Assembly (NCBI GenBank): GCA_032821775.1
Contig: JAVLRN010000018.1
Coordinates: 186,001 to 250,000 of the forward strand
Direction of reading: 5' to 3'
Length of the DNA: 64,000 nt
From: Sanguinoderma infundibulare
Lineage: Eukaryota; Basidiomycota; Agaricomycetes; Polyporales; Polyporaceae
Both the position numbers and the translations under genes were made by a program. How positions within the stretch are numbered: position 1 is the first letter of the stretch; each line of letters begins with the position of its first letter. The notes under the pieces were generated by a model. That model made no database searches. It was not told the origin of the DNA and saw only the letters and a program-made list of their open reading frames with translations. Shown here in pieces: positions 43,082 to 54,498 of this stretch.

Positions 43082-44533
43082 AGGCGATCGTTCGCACGCG
43101 GAATTGATCGGGCTGCCCTGATCGGTAGATCGGTGGACCTCGCCTTGGCTGCAGTGTGTCGGTTCTCATAGCCACCTCTGACCTCATCTAATCGCGTACG
43201 CGTTCATCTGCGCATCTGTTCATTCTTATCACCCTCACCCCGCCACGCTTCCTCTTCCAGCAACTCGCCGACCGAGCAGCGCGAGAACACGACTCACGTC
43301 CCCTGTTTGCCCATGCGGCGTCGTTCTATCCGTGGCGTACATAGCGAAGCTGGTCGCGAATTCGTTGGCAGAACCTGGCAAGCGAGCAAGCAGTGTTCCG
43401 CACAGCACGCGTTTCCCACCCAGCGGCTGCGCCAAGGGGAAAAGAAAGGCTGATAGGCGGGACAAGAGGAGGCAGGCGGGCGAGGAGGCGCTTATCTGCC
43501 AACGTCGGCGATTGAGCGACCAAGGATTATACACGGGCGGTGAGTAGGCAGAGCTCTTCGGTCTGTATGCATACCGCCATCCCCGCCCATCCAACCCAAA
43601 TCCCATCAGTCGCACCGTCAACTCCTCGCAGTGGACCCTACCGCATCGCCCGCGGGCCATCCGGCAAAACAGAGACAGCGCGAGGGTCGGGTCGTGAGTT
43701 CCACGCGCCCTTCCCCCTGCGAACTGATCAGACGGTCTGAATCTAATTCCGTCCTCGCCGTCGCGCCCGCTGCTGCGTCTTCTCTCCGTCGTTTCCGCTG
43801 CGCTCTCCCTCCTCCCCCTACCTGGCGACCCTGCCCGCCGTGCCCCTATCCTCGCTCTCTCTCTCCGCGCCCGTCCGCACAGGGGTTGCGCGCCATGCTT
43901 CCGCTCGCCCTCCTCCCGCTCGAGCTCGTCCTGGCAGGCCTCGTGGCCGCTCAAACTAGCGTGCGCTTCTTTCTCGTCCTGCTTCTCCGTGCGAAGAGCC
44001 TAGGCTAACCTCGTCCTCTCCGCGCTCTCCGTCCGGTGGCATCCAATGGGTTTCGTAGGCAGAGTGTCAGCACGAAGGTTTGGGCGACAAGGTGAGCACC
44101 TCGTTCGTCACGCGTGTTGGGGATGGGAGGAGCTCCGAGAACCGTCGCGTGTCCTTACGCGGCGCGGTGACGGCATTGGAGTTGTGCGGCAGTTGGGAGA
44201 TCAGGTCTCAGGGTCGGGCAAGAGGATCGGATGAGGGCTCCGTTGTGTGTTCTCGTGTGCCTGCCAGGAACTCGTCGAACCCTTTTGGTCTATAGGTCCT
44301 GCGAATCCCTGACGCACATGGTCTCGTACCCCGCCGTAGTAATACTCGCAACCCACCTGTAGATGGTTCCGATAGTGGGCTGCGAGTATTACTTCGGCGG
44401 GGTACGAGACCAGACACACTCAGGCTTTGCCTGTCGTGATACATCCTCGGTGCATCGAACCGCGAACTAACACCTTGTTCTTCACCAGCTGAACAACAAG
44501 GCCGGTCAGACTCCATGCACAGTCCAGACGCAC
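43082..44533 (+). repeat. Upstream copy of a 1.45-kb segmental duplication (gene 5' end)
   Basis: Nearly identical to 46297-47807, offset 3215 bp over most of its length. It duplicates the promoter region, the signal-peptide exon (ATG 43895: LPLALLPLELVLAGLVAAQ) and early exons of the membrane-protein gene that starts at 47110, ending inside the exon reading LNNKAGQTPCTVQT. Beyond 44533 the sequences diverge, so this copy is a 5' gene fragment without the rest. It lacks a segment of about 65 bp that the downstream copy has (47626-47692). It is not an LTR pair: no reverse transcriptase or integrase lies between the copies. Confidence 0.9.
44320..44411. repeat. Inverted repeat, 37-bp arms (35/37 matched), 18-bp loop
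   Basis: Left arm 44320-44356 begins GGTCTCGTACCCCGCC; right arm 44375-44411 ends GGCGGGGTACGAGACC; two mismatches. The corresponding hairpin in the downstream copy (47535-47621) has lost about 8 bp from its right arm and has a few substitutions. It sits in a presumed intron. Confidence 0.92.
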
Positions 44534-46296
44534 AATACACGAGCGAGCAGCGTTCGCACCAGGCTCAAGCTCAGCTCTGGCGGGCATGGTGGACGATTCG
44601 GAGGCTGCGAATTTCAGAATTCCACAATGAGAATTGGACGACGACCCGACGACGAGATGGCAACAGGAACCCCACTCACATTCTTGGGATACGCGCCCCC
44701 ACCTGCGCTCCCCGACGTCACAGAACTCCCACTCCCGCCGTACACGCTATCCCGCAGAACAGCAGGCGACATCGACCTCGGCATGCTCTCCGAGTTCGAG
44801 TACGACAACGCGCGACTCTGCACCATCGCCCCAGAACCGGACGAACTCTTAGGAATCCTCGTACTGGACTGGAGGAGACGCGGCGGTGATTCGGGCTTCG
44901 CCTAGTCCCAAAATACTCGAGCAGGAATTGCCCGTCGGCCGCGGAGCCGAGCATGCGTTTTACGCGGTCGCGCTGCAAAATGCCATTGACGGTCTCCCAC
45001 AGACATTCGACGTTCGACCCTGGTACGATCCTGAACCTCAAACCCGCCGCGCCGCCCGGGGTGAATGGACGTCGTCATGGAGGGTGACCATCCGGACCCT
45101 TGCCGCAGAGTGGCACACGTCTAGTGCCCAATGCGAGTGGCCCTCCAACGTGAAGAGCTGCTGTCCTGTATGCGCATCCCAGATCCGGACAGTTTTTTCT
45201 GTTGTCTGCCAATAGAAAAGTCAGTTCGCGGACGAGTCGTGTTCATACTGCGCTTGAGCGGGGCAAGCTGTTTGCCTGATCCCTGTAGTCGGCGGTCGCG
45301 TAGTCGGCGGTCGCATAGTCGGCGGTCGCGTAGTCGGCGGTCGCGTGAATGCGGTGGAATGGCGTCGGCTTACAGAGTCCGGTCGGCGGTGCAATTGAAA
45401 CACACCGGATGCGAGTTGGCTAGGCGCTGCAGGGACCTACAATGGCAAATACGTAACACGTTAGCCGAGAATCGACGCTAATGGTAGACGAACCGGCCGG
45501 GTCCACTTGTCGGATGGTTTGAAATCCGGCCGGCTGGCGAGACAGCGGAGGGTTTGGCGTGGTACGGTCCGTGCGCGGACGAGAGAGGTATAAGTAGATG
45601 GCAAGGTGGGCGTGGAGGGGTAGGATTCTCTCGAGCCGGTTTACCGTTGCTTTCCGCGCCGTTTCCTCCACCATCGCTGCTCCTCTCCCCGTCGTCGCCG
45701 CTCCTGTCCACGCCGCTCCCGTCCACGCCGCGGCTCCCAAGATCCTCGCCTCAAATGTCCTCGTCCCGACCTCTCTCGAACAGCTGACCGGTATGTGTCG
45801 TCCCCACTTTGTCCGCTTCGACCGGCTCCCAGCGAACGCGCATGGCGGGCTAGAAGGCCAGAGATGGAGGGCGTGCCTTGCAGTGCTCTGATACACGCAT
45901 AGACAGCGCCGCAGGGGACCACAGATGGCGGGTAGTGTACTGCGATTGTCAGCTCGGGGGAGGCACGGACGGCGAGCGTGGTAAGCGTCAAGGTATGGAC
46001 ACAGACGTCGTCTGATGACGACGAGCATGCAGACGGTGATGGATTGGGTGGTTCTGTTGCGGGTAGAAACGTTAGTTAGCTCAGAAAAGTGCATGTATAT
46101 GCCGGTGGGCACATACTGCACTTGTGCGAGCTAGGGTTGAACGTGTGGCCGTCAGTACTCACGGGTGCTCTAAGCGCGATGGTCCATATCGGCTGGTGAT
46201 CGCCTCGGAGTTGGGTCCTTCTGCAGCCTTGCTCGCGGCTGGATGACATTGTGTCCTGCGCACCCGAAGCCTCGCTGCCTCACACGTGCGAGTGGC
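44534..46296. other. Unique segment between the two duplicated copies
   Basis: About 1.76 kb without a recognised family. A 92-codon plus-strand frame (44627-44905; contains GDIDLGMLSEFEYDNARLC) has protein-like text and might be a small gene or fragment. A TATA box (GGTATAAGTAG, about 45586) precedes an ATG at 45598 whose product is an alanine/proline-rich peptide (AAPVHAAPVHAA); this could be a small gene, but I see no family. A 15-bp minisatellite lies at 45285-45344. Confidence 0.4.
45285..45344 (+). repeat. Four copies of a 15-bp unit
   Basis: The unit GTAGTCGGCGGTCGC is repeated four times with one substitution. It shares the GGTCGCG core with the 12-bp minisatellite family found earlier in the window, but the unit length differs. 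Confidence 0.88.
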
Positions 46297-47807
46297 AGGC
46301 GATCGTTCGCACGCGGAATTGATCGGGCTGCCCCGATCGGCAGATCGGTGGACCTCGCCTTGGCTGCAGTGTGTCGGTTCTCATAGCCACCTCTGACCTC
46401 ATCTAATCGCGTACGCGTTCATCTGCGCATCTGTTCATTCTTATCACCCTCACCCCGCCACGCTTCCTCTTCCAGCAACTCGCCGACCGAGCAGCGCGAG
46501 AACACGACTCACGTCCCCTGTTTGCCCATGCGGCGTCGTTCTATCCGTGGCGTACATAGCGAAGCTGGTCGCGAATTCGTTGGCAGAACCTGGCAAGCGA
46601 GCAAGCAGTGTTCCGCACAGCACGCGTTTCCCACCCAGCGGCTGCGCCAAGGGGAAAAGAAAGGCTGATAGGCGGGACAAGAGGAGGCAGGCGGGCGAGG
46701 AGGCGCTTATCTGCCAACGTCGGCGATTGAGCGACCAAGGATTATACACGGGCGGTGAGTAGGCAGAGCTCTTCGGTCTGTATGCATACCGCCATCCCCG
46801 CCCATCCAACCCAAATCCCATCAGTCGCACCGTCAACTCCTCGCAGTGGACCCTACCGCATCGCCCGCGGGCCATCCGGCAAAACAGAGACAGCGCGAGG
46901 GTCGGGTCGTGAGTTCCACGCGCCCTTCCCCCTGCGAACTGATCAGACGGTCTGAATCTAATTCCGTCCTCGCCGTCGCGCCCGCTGCTGCGTCTTCTCT
47001 CCGTCGTTTCCGCTGCGCTCTCCCTCCTCCCCCTACCTGGCGACCCTGCCCGCCGTGCCCCTATCCTCGCTCTCTCTCTCCGCGCCCGTCCGCACAGGGG
47101 TTGCGCGCCATGCTTCCGCTCGCCCTCCTCCCGCTCGAGCTCGTCCTGGCAGGCCTCGTGGCCGCTCAAACTAGCGTGCGCTTCTTTCTCGTCCTGCTTC
47201 TCCGTGCGAAGAGCCTAGGCTAACCTCGTCCTCTCCGCGCTCTCCGTCCGGTGGCATCCAATGGGTTTCGTAGGCAGAGTGTCAGCACGAAGGTTTGGGC
47301 GACAAGGTGAGCACCTCGTTCGTCACGCGTGTTGGGGATGGGAGGAGCTCCGAGAACCGTCGCGTGTCCTTACGCGGCGCGGTGACGGCATTGGAGTTGT
47401 GCGGCAGTTGGGAGATCAGGTCTCAGGGTCGGGCAAGAGGATCGGATGAGGGCTCCGTTGTGTGTCCTCGTGTGCCTGCCAGGAACTCGTCGAACCCTTT
47501 TGGTCGATAGGTCCTGCGAATCCCTGACGCACATGGTCTCGTACCCCGCCGTAGTAATACTTGTAACCCACCACCTGTAGATGGTTCCGATAGTGGGCTG
47601 CGAGTAGCGGGGTACGAGACCAGACGCACATTTGCCTTGGCTTTCGTTGGCTGGAAATGCCAGCAAGAATGGCCTGATTTCCTCGCTGAAACCATCAGGC
47701 TTTGCCTGTCGTGATACATCCTCGGTGCATCGAACCGCGAACTAACACCTTGCTCTTCACCAGCTGAACAACAAGGCCGGTCAGACTCCATGCACAGTCC
47801 AGACGCA
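46297..47807 (+). repeat. Downstream copy of the segmental duplication
   Basis: Counterpart of 43082-44533. It is the copy connected to the complete gene. Most of the 1.2 kb before the hairpin is identical to the other copy apart from a handful of single-base changes, which indicates a recent duplication. Confidence 0.9.
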
Positions 47808-50573
47808 AATCTTCCAGGCTTGCAAAACGCAAGGTGAGTGACCAACATAGCCTTCAAAGACAATCTTATGCCGACCGTACCTCAGACGACTCCATCCGGG
47901 AGAATTGTACTTGGTGCGTCCTACAGTCATGGCGCGAAACGTTCTTCTCAACCCTTTGACAGCAACACCATGTACTACAACATCTGCGCCGCCTGCGCAG
48001 CATGCAAGGGGGACGAATCTCAAACATGGGGAGAGTGGGCGAGCACCAACACATGCGGGTCCAATCCGGCCCCTTTCCCGTCCTCCCAAGTCCAGCTTGA
48101 TGAGAACATGGTGCCCCCGTGGGCGCACCAGCAGCTCACCGCTGAGCACGACTTCGACCTCCCCGCGGCCATCGAGTCTTGTGAGTCCCCTCTTTTTTCT
48201 ATAGCCTGCGTTCAAGGGTACTCTACCGAACATGACCATGAACACCGGGCATAGCCCAATATTTCGTCCCGGGACAGCCCATGACATCAGTAAAGCCGGA
48301 TTTTGCTTAACAGCGTAACGGCTTAACGGAAAATGGCCGTCCTCCCCCCCCCCGGATTTTGGTGGATATCCTGGGCAAACTTCTACCTCCGGCGTGTCGA
48401 GGAGACATCTCTTTGTCCCCCGCCATGTGCCAGTCAGAGTGCGGGGGAGCAGTGCTGGTGGAAGAGAGGTCGTCAGTGGCGGCACTTATGGGCGCTTCGA
48501 GACCTGCTTACGGCTTATCGGCTTATCGTGCTTAACGGCTGGTTAACGTGCTTAACGGTGCTTAATGGCCCCGTTAAGCACCGTTAAGCAATTTCCGGAA
48601 GTACTGATGGAAATGACTGGACATGTTTTCCTGTCGCCAACCTATTCTGTACAGGAAAATGGTTGGTAGATGCGCTTATCGTGTGTCACGGCCGCATTTA
48701 GACGGACAATAAGAGCATTTTCCTGTCCGGAATATGTTCGTGACAGGAAGCCAGTTACTGTTTATCTCCCAAGGCTATTCTAGGGCAGGATATTGGGTGT
48801 TACCTGTCGTGCTTCCTATCGTCTTGTCTGGGGATCGCAGAGTTCTTTGTAGGCCTGCTTTCTGCTACAAAGAGACCTACTGTCTGCGCGGAGGATGATG
48901 ATAAGGATGTTCATACTCATCTTAAGGACTGGGAATTTCTCCACTGTCTGCCTGACAAACGTGGCTCGGCTGCTTTGTGACCTTCGAGGTTGTTCGGGAG
49001 AGGGTCCAGTGCTTTGCAAACAACCGCAGCCCGAGCATGACTACATTTGCCATCATCTTCTCTGGGGATTGTAAGGCCCTTTGTAGACCAACGGTAACGA
49101 ATGGTCCTCACTGTTAAGGGACTGCTTTCCGCTACAAAGAGATTTATAGCCCTCGCGCTGGAGGATGACAAGGATATTCGCACTGTAAACCTTGCGGTAA
49201 TTGAACCGGAGTACCTTGATCCGCATTTTGACAGTACGCCCGTCTGACGTGAATGAAACCCACAGCGTCGCAACCGGGCTTGTCCAGGGCTGCGCAAATT
49301 GCTGTGCCGATTGTCGTCGCAGTGGGAGTGGCCCTGCTCGCTGGCGTGCTGTTCTGGTGGTACCGGAGACGGAAATGGGAGAAGCACAGGAATGCGCGGA
49401 TGACGACGCTCTCTGGGGAAAGCTTCTTCTCGCACCCACGCCGGTGGGCGCACGAACTTTGGCTACGCACGCGCTCGAATCGGCTACGGCCATCGACGAA
49501 GGATTCCGATTGGGAGATCGACGACGACAACCGATTTCTCGACCGCGGCGTGCCCTCCACCTACCACGACCCCTACTCGCGAGAGGAGCACGAGCTCGGC
49601 GTGCCGCACACGTCCTCGCACATACGCGAGACGTCGAGCTCATCGCTGCTGCCAAACATCGAGTTCCACGGTGTGCGTCGCGTGCCGACGTTCCTGGAGC
49701 GCTTCATCAAGTTCAAGGACGGGATCCGGAAGAGTGCGAGCTACAAATCAAAATACGTCTCCCCCATCTCCCCCGACCACACCTTCCGCATCGACGGCTC
49801 GGCCGCGAATTCGCCCACGACCAAGAAGTTCAATGATAAGCAGGACCAGTCTCCTTCCGGAGCAGTCGCCTCGCATTCGGGGTCTGGGTTGAGGACGTCT
49901 TTCCATCCGCACCGCGTCAGCACTGTGCGGGAGGAGGCGGAGGAAGACATACCGGGAGGCTCGCCGGTGATCGTCGAACGGAGCGACTTCGACCCACAGC
50001 GGCAGCCCTCGGAGGCGGAGTTCCCGAGCGGGGTGCTCGTCATCTCGCGCGACGGCGAGGACTTCAACTCGGACTACAACTCGACGGTCGCCCCCGGAGC
50101 GCGCACGCCGTGGACGGTGAGTACTCGCGTGCTTCTCGATCTTCACCATCTCGGCCTTTCTTTGTCCATCCTTCTCTTCGTGATCATCTTCTTCGTCTCT
50201 CGTTCCTGCTAATTTGGGCCAACTTCTCGGATGAACTGCCCCTCCATTCTGCTTGGCATGCGATGCTGACTCAACCCCCGCGCAGGCACGCTCGGCGTAC
50301 TCGGGCAGCGCACCACCACTATCCGCAGCCACGACGCAGGCCAGCTGGATGCCGACGTCGCGGCGCGCGAGCACGTCCTCGACTGTATCCGGGGCGTACC
50401 CGCACGAGCTGCGCAAGGACCCAGACCTATCGGCGCCCCCGAGCTGGGCGAACAAGTTCCCTGCACCTCCGCGGTTGATCCCGCGTCAAGCCCCAACGTC
50501 CGCGCCTCCGGAGGATACGCGGATGCTGTCGGCGGACGGGGCGATGTTCCCGAGCCCTGCGCGGACATCCTGA
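47110..50573 (+). CDS. Secreted-type ectodomain plus single transmembrane protein, basidiomycete family
   Basis: The proposed start MLPLALLPLELVLAGLVAAQ is a good signal peptide. Later exons give LNNKAGQTPCTVQTQIFQAC, YYNICAACAACKGDESQTWG, EWASTNTCGSNP and VPPWAHQQLTAEHDFD, a cysteine-bearing extracellular domain of a type common in mushroom genomes. After a 1085-bp intron (48181-49265) the text continues SQPGLSRAAQIAVPIVVAVG, VALLAGVLFWWYRRRKWEKH (transmembrane helix with a basic stop-transfer), then a long serine-rich cytoplasmic tail, an intron at about 50116, and the stop at 50573. The join across the big intron is in frame (TCT T|CG TCG). Likely a plasma-membrane receptor-like or wall-sensing protein; the ligand is unknown. 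Exons between the signal peptide and LNNKAG were not resolved. Confidence 0.65.
48181..49265. other. Oversized intron with repeat insertions
   Basis: Twenty times longer than its neighbours. It contains several copies of GCTTAACGG-like words (48306-48330 and 48530-48590), a strong inverted repeat (48549-48590), and two diverged copies of a block with CTTTGTAG...TGCTTTC(T/C)GCTACAAAGAGA...GGAGGATGA (about 48826-48900 and 49060-49172). No open frame of substance. Best read as one or more non-autonomous insertions in an intron. Confidence 0.7.
48549..48590. repeat. Inverted repeat, 20-bp arms (19/20), 2-nt spacer
   Basis: Left arm 48549-48568 is TGCTTAACGGTGCTTAATGG; the right arm 48571-48590 is its reverse complement with one mismatch. 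Each arm is itself two direct GTGCTTAA-type words. It lies in the oversized intron. Confidence 0.92.
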
Positions 50574-51831
50574 GGCCGTGACCAGTCTTCGACGTCGACG
50601 CACCATCAAACAGATTGATGCAAGTTGGTTATCGCTGTCAGAGTCGGACGCTGTCGCACCATGTCATGAACTGCATTCCTTGGCGCCATCGAAGACTGAC
50701 GTTGACGCGTGACAGATGGTCGTCGTGGTCGTCGTGGTCGCGCCGTCGGAGGCGACGTGCGCCATGCTTTCCAGTCCCTCCGCACGTTCACGATGCTCGA
50801 TGCTCATTCAGGTCGATCTGGACGGCTTTGCAGGCCTCCAACAGCTATTCTCAGCTATCCCTCCTCGCACCGACCCATACGCCTCTTCACGTCCACCGTA
50901 GACGCATACGTACATAGTGTACTAGTTTCAGGGACTTTGTGTTGCAGTTAGGATGAAACAGAGCTACTGGTTGTAATCGGCCATCACGCCTAACTTATCT
51001 GGATGTTATATTCTACGTTGGACACCCTTTGCGAAATCGTCGCTTTCGGTCCTCCCTTGGCTTTGGCCCCTCGCGCGCACGTGTTGTACGTTTGTTGGTT
51101 CTTGGACTGGGCTCGTGCACTATCGCTGTAGTTGTACTGGCACGCATCGCAGAATTTATATGTTGACGACGTCATGTAATTCGTATAGGAGCCCGGGTGC
51201 CATAGGGAAATGGTATGTCGATTCCATCAACAGTGGCCAAATGCGTCCGACTCTGTCGCCGGATACTGACATCTTTGTGAACTGAAAGCTAGACAACTCG
51301 CTCTAGCTCGCAGACGATTTCGCCTATGTTGTTCGGGGCTAGAATGCAGCCTCGGAGCCCCACATGGGTGCGTGCTCGCGGAAACTGCCCGATTACTAAA
51401 AACCATCCCGCTACTGTACACCAGCGCATGATGGACCCTCGCCACTCGCACGTCCAGAAATTATGAGGAAACGAGGTTTTTTCGTACCGGAGGCTGAAGT
51501 CTGCGCATGCTACGGCTGCCTGACTGGGACGGCCATAGAGGAGACACCGCACAACCGCCCAGCCTTGATATCGATTTTGGTTAAGTGTGGCAAGTCTAGT
51601 TGAGTGCATCGCTGTTGCGATTCTCTTCACTGCGGACGGACATGCGCACAAAAATGCTACGTGCCTCCATCGTTCTCGGAGCAGCAGAGGTCATGCCGAG
51701 CTCGTCCACCGCCGCTGCCTTTTATCACAATCTTCCACTTAGGTTGATCGGCATAAACGTGCATTAGCCTGCCCATGACCAATCCAGAAAGAGAGCGAGT
51801 AGTACATCCCACATTAAAACATAAATACCGC
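50574..51831. other. Convergent intergenic region, nothing recognised
   Basis: Lies between the 3' ends of the membrane-protein gene and the minus-strand nitronate monooxygenase. Open frames up to 120 codons occur on the minus strand (51289-51651), but their composition and lack of splice logic do not support a gene. Confidence 0.5.
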
Positions 51832-53216
51832 CTATAGCTTAGCCTTCGCCGACACCGACACCTTCGCCGCGTTTTCCTGCAGAATGCGCGAGGCGTCGTT
51901 CACCATCGTCTCCACGATCGTCTTCGCGGGCAGGACCTCGTTGATGAGTGCCGAGACGCGCCCGATGAGCCACGCGCGCTCCTGGAGCGCCCTCTCGGGG
52001 TGCCGCTCCCAGTCGTGGTCGACAGGGGCGATGCCTTTCGATGTGAGCTCCTTGATTTCTGCCTGCCGGTTATTATTCCTACCCATCGCACTCTGCGTCA
52101 GACCTCTTCGCACACACAGCAGGGGAGAACGTACCAGTCATCGATGTACGGCGACCTCCGTACCCGAAGCGGACGGCCGGTCTAAATGAGCGTCGTCACG
52201 GCGTCCTCGTACCCCGCACTCAGAATCATGTCCTTGTGCGCCTTGAGTGCGGCCGCCTCCGTGCTCGCGACGAAGCGCGTGCCGACCCAGACGGCCTGGG
52301 CGCCCCAGGAAAGGTTGGCGGCGAGGGAGCGGCCCTCGTACACGGCGCCGGCGCCGATGACGCAAATGGGCTTGCCGTTGAGCGAGGACGTGCGGCCCTT
52401 GCAGATGTCGACGCAGGCGGGGATGAGGATTGAGGCAGGGATGTCGCCCGTGTGGCCGCCGCCCTGGGCGCAGATGAGGTCGCAGCCGGCCTCGAGCGCC
52501 TTCTCGACGTGCTTCGGGTGGCCTACCATCTACATGGACGTAAGTGATGTGTGTTTGTATGAGACGAACGAACGGTTGGCTGCATGGGGATGAGAGGGAG
52601 GCGCACGTTCATGACGGGGATGCCTGCTTGGTGAAGCTTGTCGACGGCCCACTTTGGAGGCACGCCGATGGCGCAGACGAAGGGGGAGGCCTTCTCGTCG
52701 ATGACCACGTCGATGAGTTCCGGAAGCTGGCCCTTGGTGTAGTCATACTGTGGGCGCAAGGGTGGGCCGATCGCGAAGATCGTGAGCCAACGACGCGATC
52801 ACCAATACTCAACGCCGGACTCACGTTCGTCTTGCGTGTGTTACCACCGACCTGGGGGAGGAGCAGGTCGACGCAGAAGGGGAGGCTCTTGTCCACAAGG
52901 TCATCCTTAATGGCTTTGATCTATACCATGGGGTACGCGAGCCAGGAAGAACGCTCGAGTGAGCCGATTGCTTTGGTGGAAGATGCCAATGCTGCCGGAG
53001 GACCTCGGGGGTATAGCCAGTACCACTAACGACACCGAGGCCCCCAGCGTTTGATACGGCAGCCACCAACTCGGGGCCTGCAACATTCATAGCTGCAACC
53101 GAGGAGAGCAGTCAGAGAACGCGGTTCGTCGTGAGGGTACGGGGTGTCATGCCTGCGAGCAGGATAGGGTGTTTGATACCGAACAGTTCGGTGACGGGCG
53201 TGGTGATGGTGGCCAT
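51832..53216 (-). pseudogene. Nitronate monooxygenase (2-nitropropane dioxygenase) with premature stop
   Basis: FMN enzyme that oxidises alkyl nitronates. From ATG 53216 exons give TTPVTELFGIKHPILLAG, NVAGPELVAAVSNAGGLGVV, KAIKDDLVDKSLPFCVDLL, LPQVGGNTRKTN, YDYTKGQLPELIDVVIDE, GVPPKWAVDKLHQAGIPVMN, MVGHPKHVEKALEAGCDLIC, AQGGGHTGDIPASILIPACV, GAGAVYEGRSLAANLSWGAQ, GTRFVASTEAAALKAHKDM, then TAG (52184-52182) where the family has an aromatic residue before TGRPLRVR. Reading resumes TGRPLRVRRSPYIDDW and, after an intron, AEIKELTSKGIAPVDHDWE to the normal end at 51832. Two residues are missing in the AQGGExGGH motif. The first donor reads GC instead of GT, and the donor after GYTPEVLRQ seems lost. 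Probably a decaying gene; a sequencing error could explain the stop alone but not all changes. Confidence 0.85.
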
Positions 53217-54498
53217 ACTGTCAAGGACGTCTGGGGGAGAGGAGGGAAGGAGGAGAGGGATGGCGCGATGGTCAGAGCCATTTATGAAGCACGAGGAAGA
53301 AACCTGCGTCCGGCACTGCAGGCACTTCAAATTACCGGCATGTGAATCCAGATCAGATCCGTCCTGGATCAAAGTGGTACAGTGGATGTGAAGGTGGGAG
53401 AGGACGGGATCCAGCAAAGCATTTCATGACCTAACAGCTACGACTGACGCATTTGAGGCTAGAAATGACGGGAGCCTTTAGTAATTCTTATTGGCTGTCT
53501 GTGAAAGTTAACATACCGTGGGTATGTGCATTGCCGTCCGACTCTGGGGGTCTGCCATATAACACAAGAGTCGCTGGTCATATATTGCGCACGTCGAAAA
53601 GTTGAACAAAGCTTGCCTGCAAGGCTATACTAAGCGCTAGGGGGCTATGCAAGGTTTCGCAGGATCCAGCCCCACCCTGCAGGACTCTGTAGCAAGTCAC
53701 CGGATATGATAGAATGCTGTAGAGTTTCGCCGTGTACGATGAATGGTTTCAGAGCATTCCAGCTCATCTGACGCACCTGACAGATTATTGTAGAGCATTA
53801 TAATCCGTTGATCGCATACGGTCAAGTATTGCAGCACGATACAGCAGTCATATTGGCCGGGAGAAACACTTGGCTGCCAATACTAGCCGGTGGGAATACA
53901 CCGTGCCGGACGTGTAGACTACTAGACATCACACGTACGACCAGCCTGAGACTAGTACTCGAAAACGCAAGTTGCAAGCCATGATTCGGACGCGCGCTTG
54001 AGGGTGTTCACATGGCAGACACCAATTGGGGTAAGCGCGCGCGACGCGTCTCTTAAAAGCTTCCCCCACGACTTTACCTCCCCACTCGTGTCTTGACCTT
54101 ATCCTCCCACTGTCCTGCTTGCTCGTTCAACCTATTACAACAGTCTCCGGAGCACTAGCTTCTGGTTAGATTCGAAGGTGAGTAGGGACTGGTGACAGTT
54201 TTCCCACGGTTCCGATGGTCGAAGCCTACAGCCAGCTCGCTTTCAATTCCTTCTCGCTTTCGCCGTCTGCCCATCGTTGGCGACGTTGCACACACCGACG
54301 AACTCACTACTCCCACCCAAGCTGTCAGCCGTCATACTCCTTTCGACCTGCGCTTTCAATAATGCAGACTAGTCACAGTCGTCTCGTGGCCTTAAGACTG
54401 ACCACGCTGTAATAGAGACACGGTGAGCATATATCTTGATTTTTGAGAACTACGTTTGTCAACTCGTTTTGCTTCTTAAGCCTCAGAGGACCTTCGTC
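53217..54498. other. Divergent intergenic region with promoter of the Mio/SEA4 gene
   Basis: About 1.3 kb between divergently transcribed genes. No gene recognised. Possible 5' untranslated exon structure just upstream of 54499: GTGAGT at 54180 and pyrimidine-rich sequence with AG acceptors before the ATG suggest an untranslated first exon, which is inference. Confidence 0.45.

Noticed and set aside
43235..43954. 239-codon minus-strand ORF, repeated identically at 46450-47169
   Set aside because: It is antisense to the promoter and signal-peptide exon, arginine-rich as expected for GC-rich antisense, and its identity just reflects the duplication.
43082..47807. LTR retrotransposon with two 1.45-kb LTRs
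   Set aside because: The 1.76-kb interior lacks reverse transcriptase, integrase and protease motifs, and the downstream repeat is continuous with the promoter and exons of a host gene.
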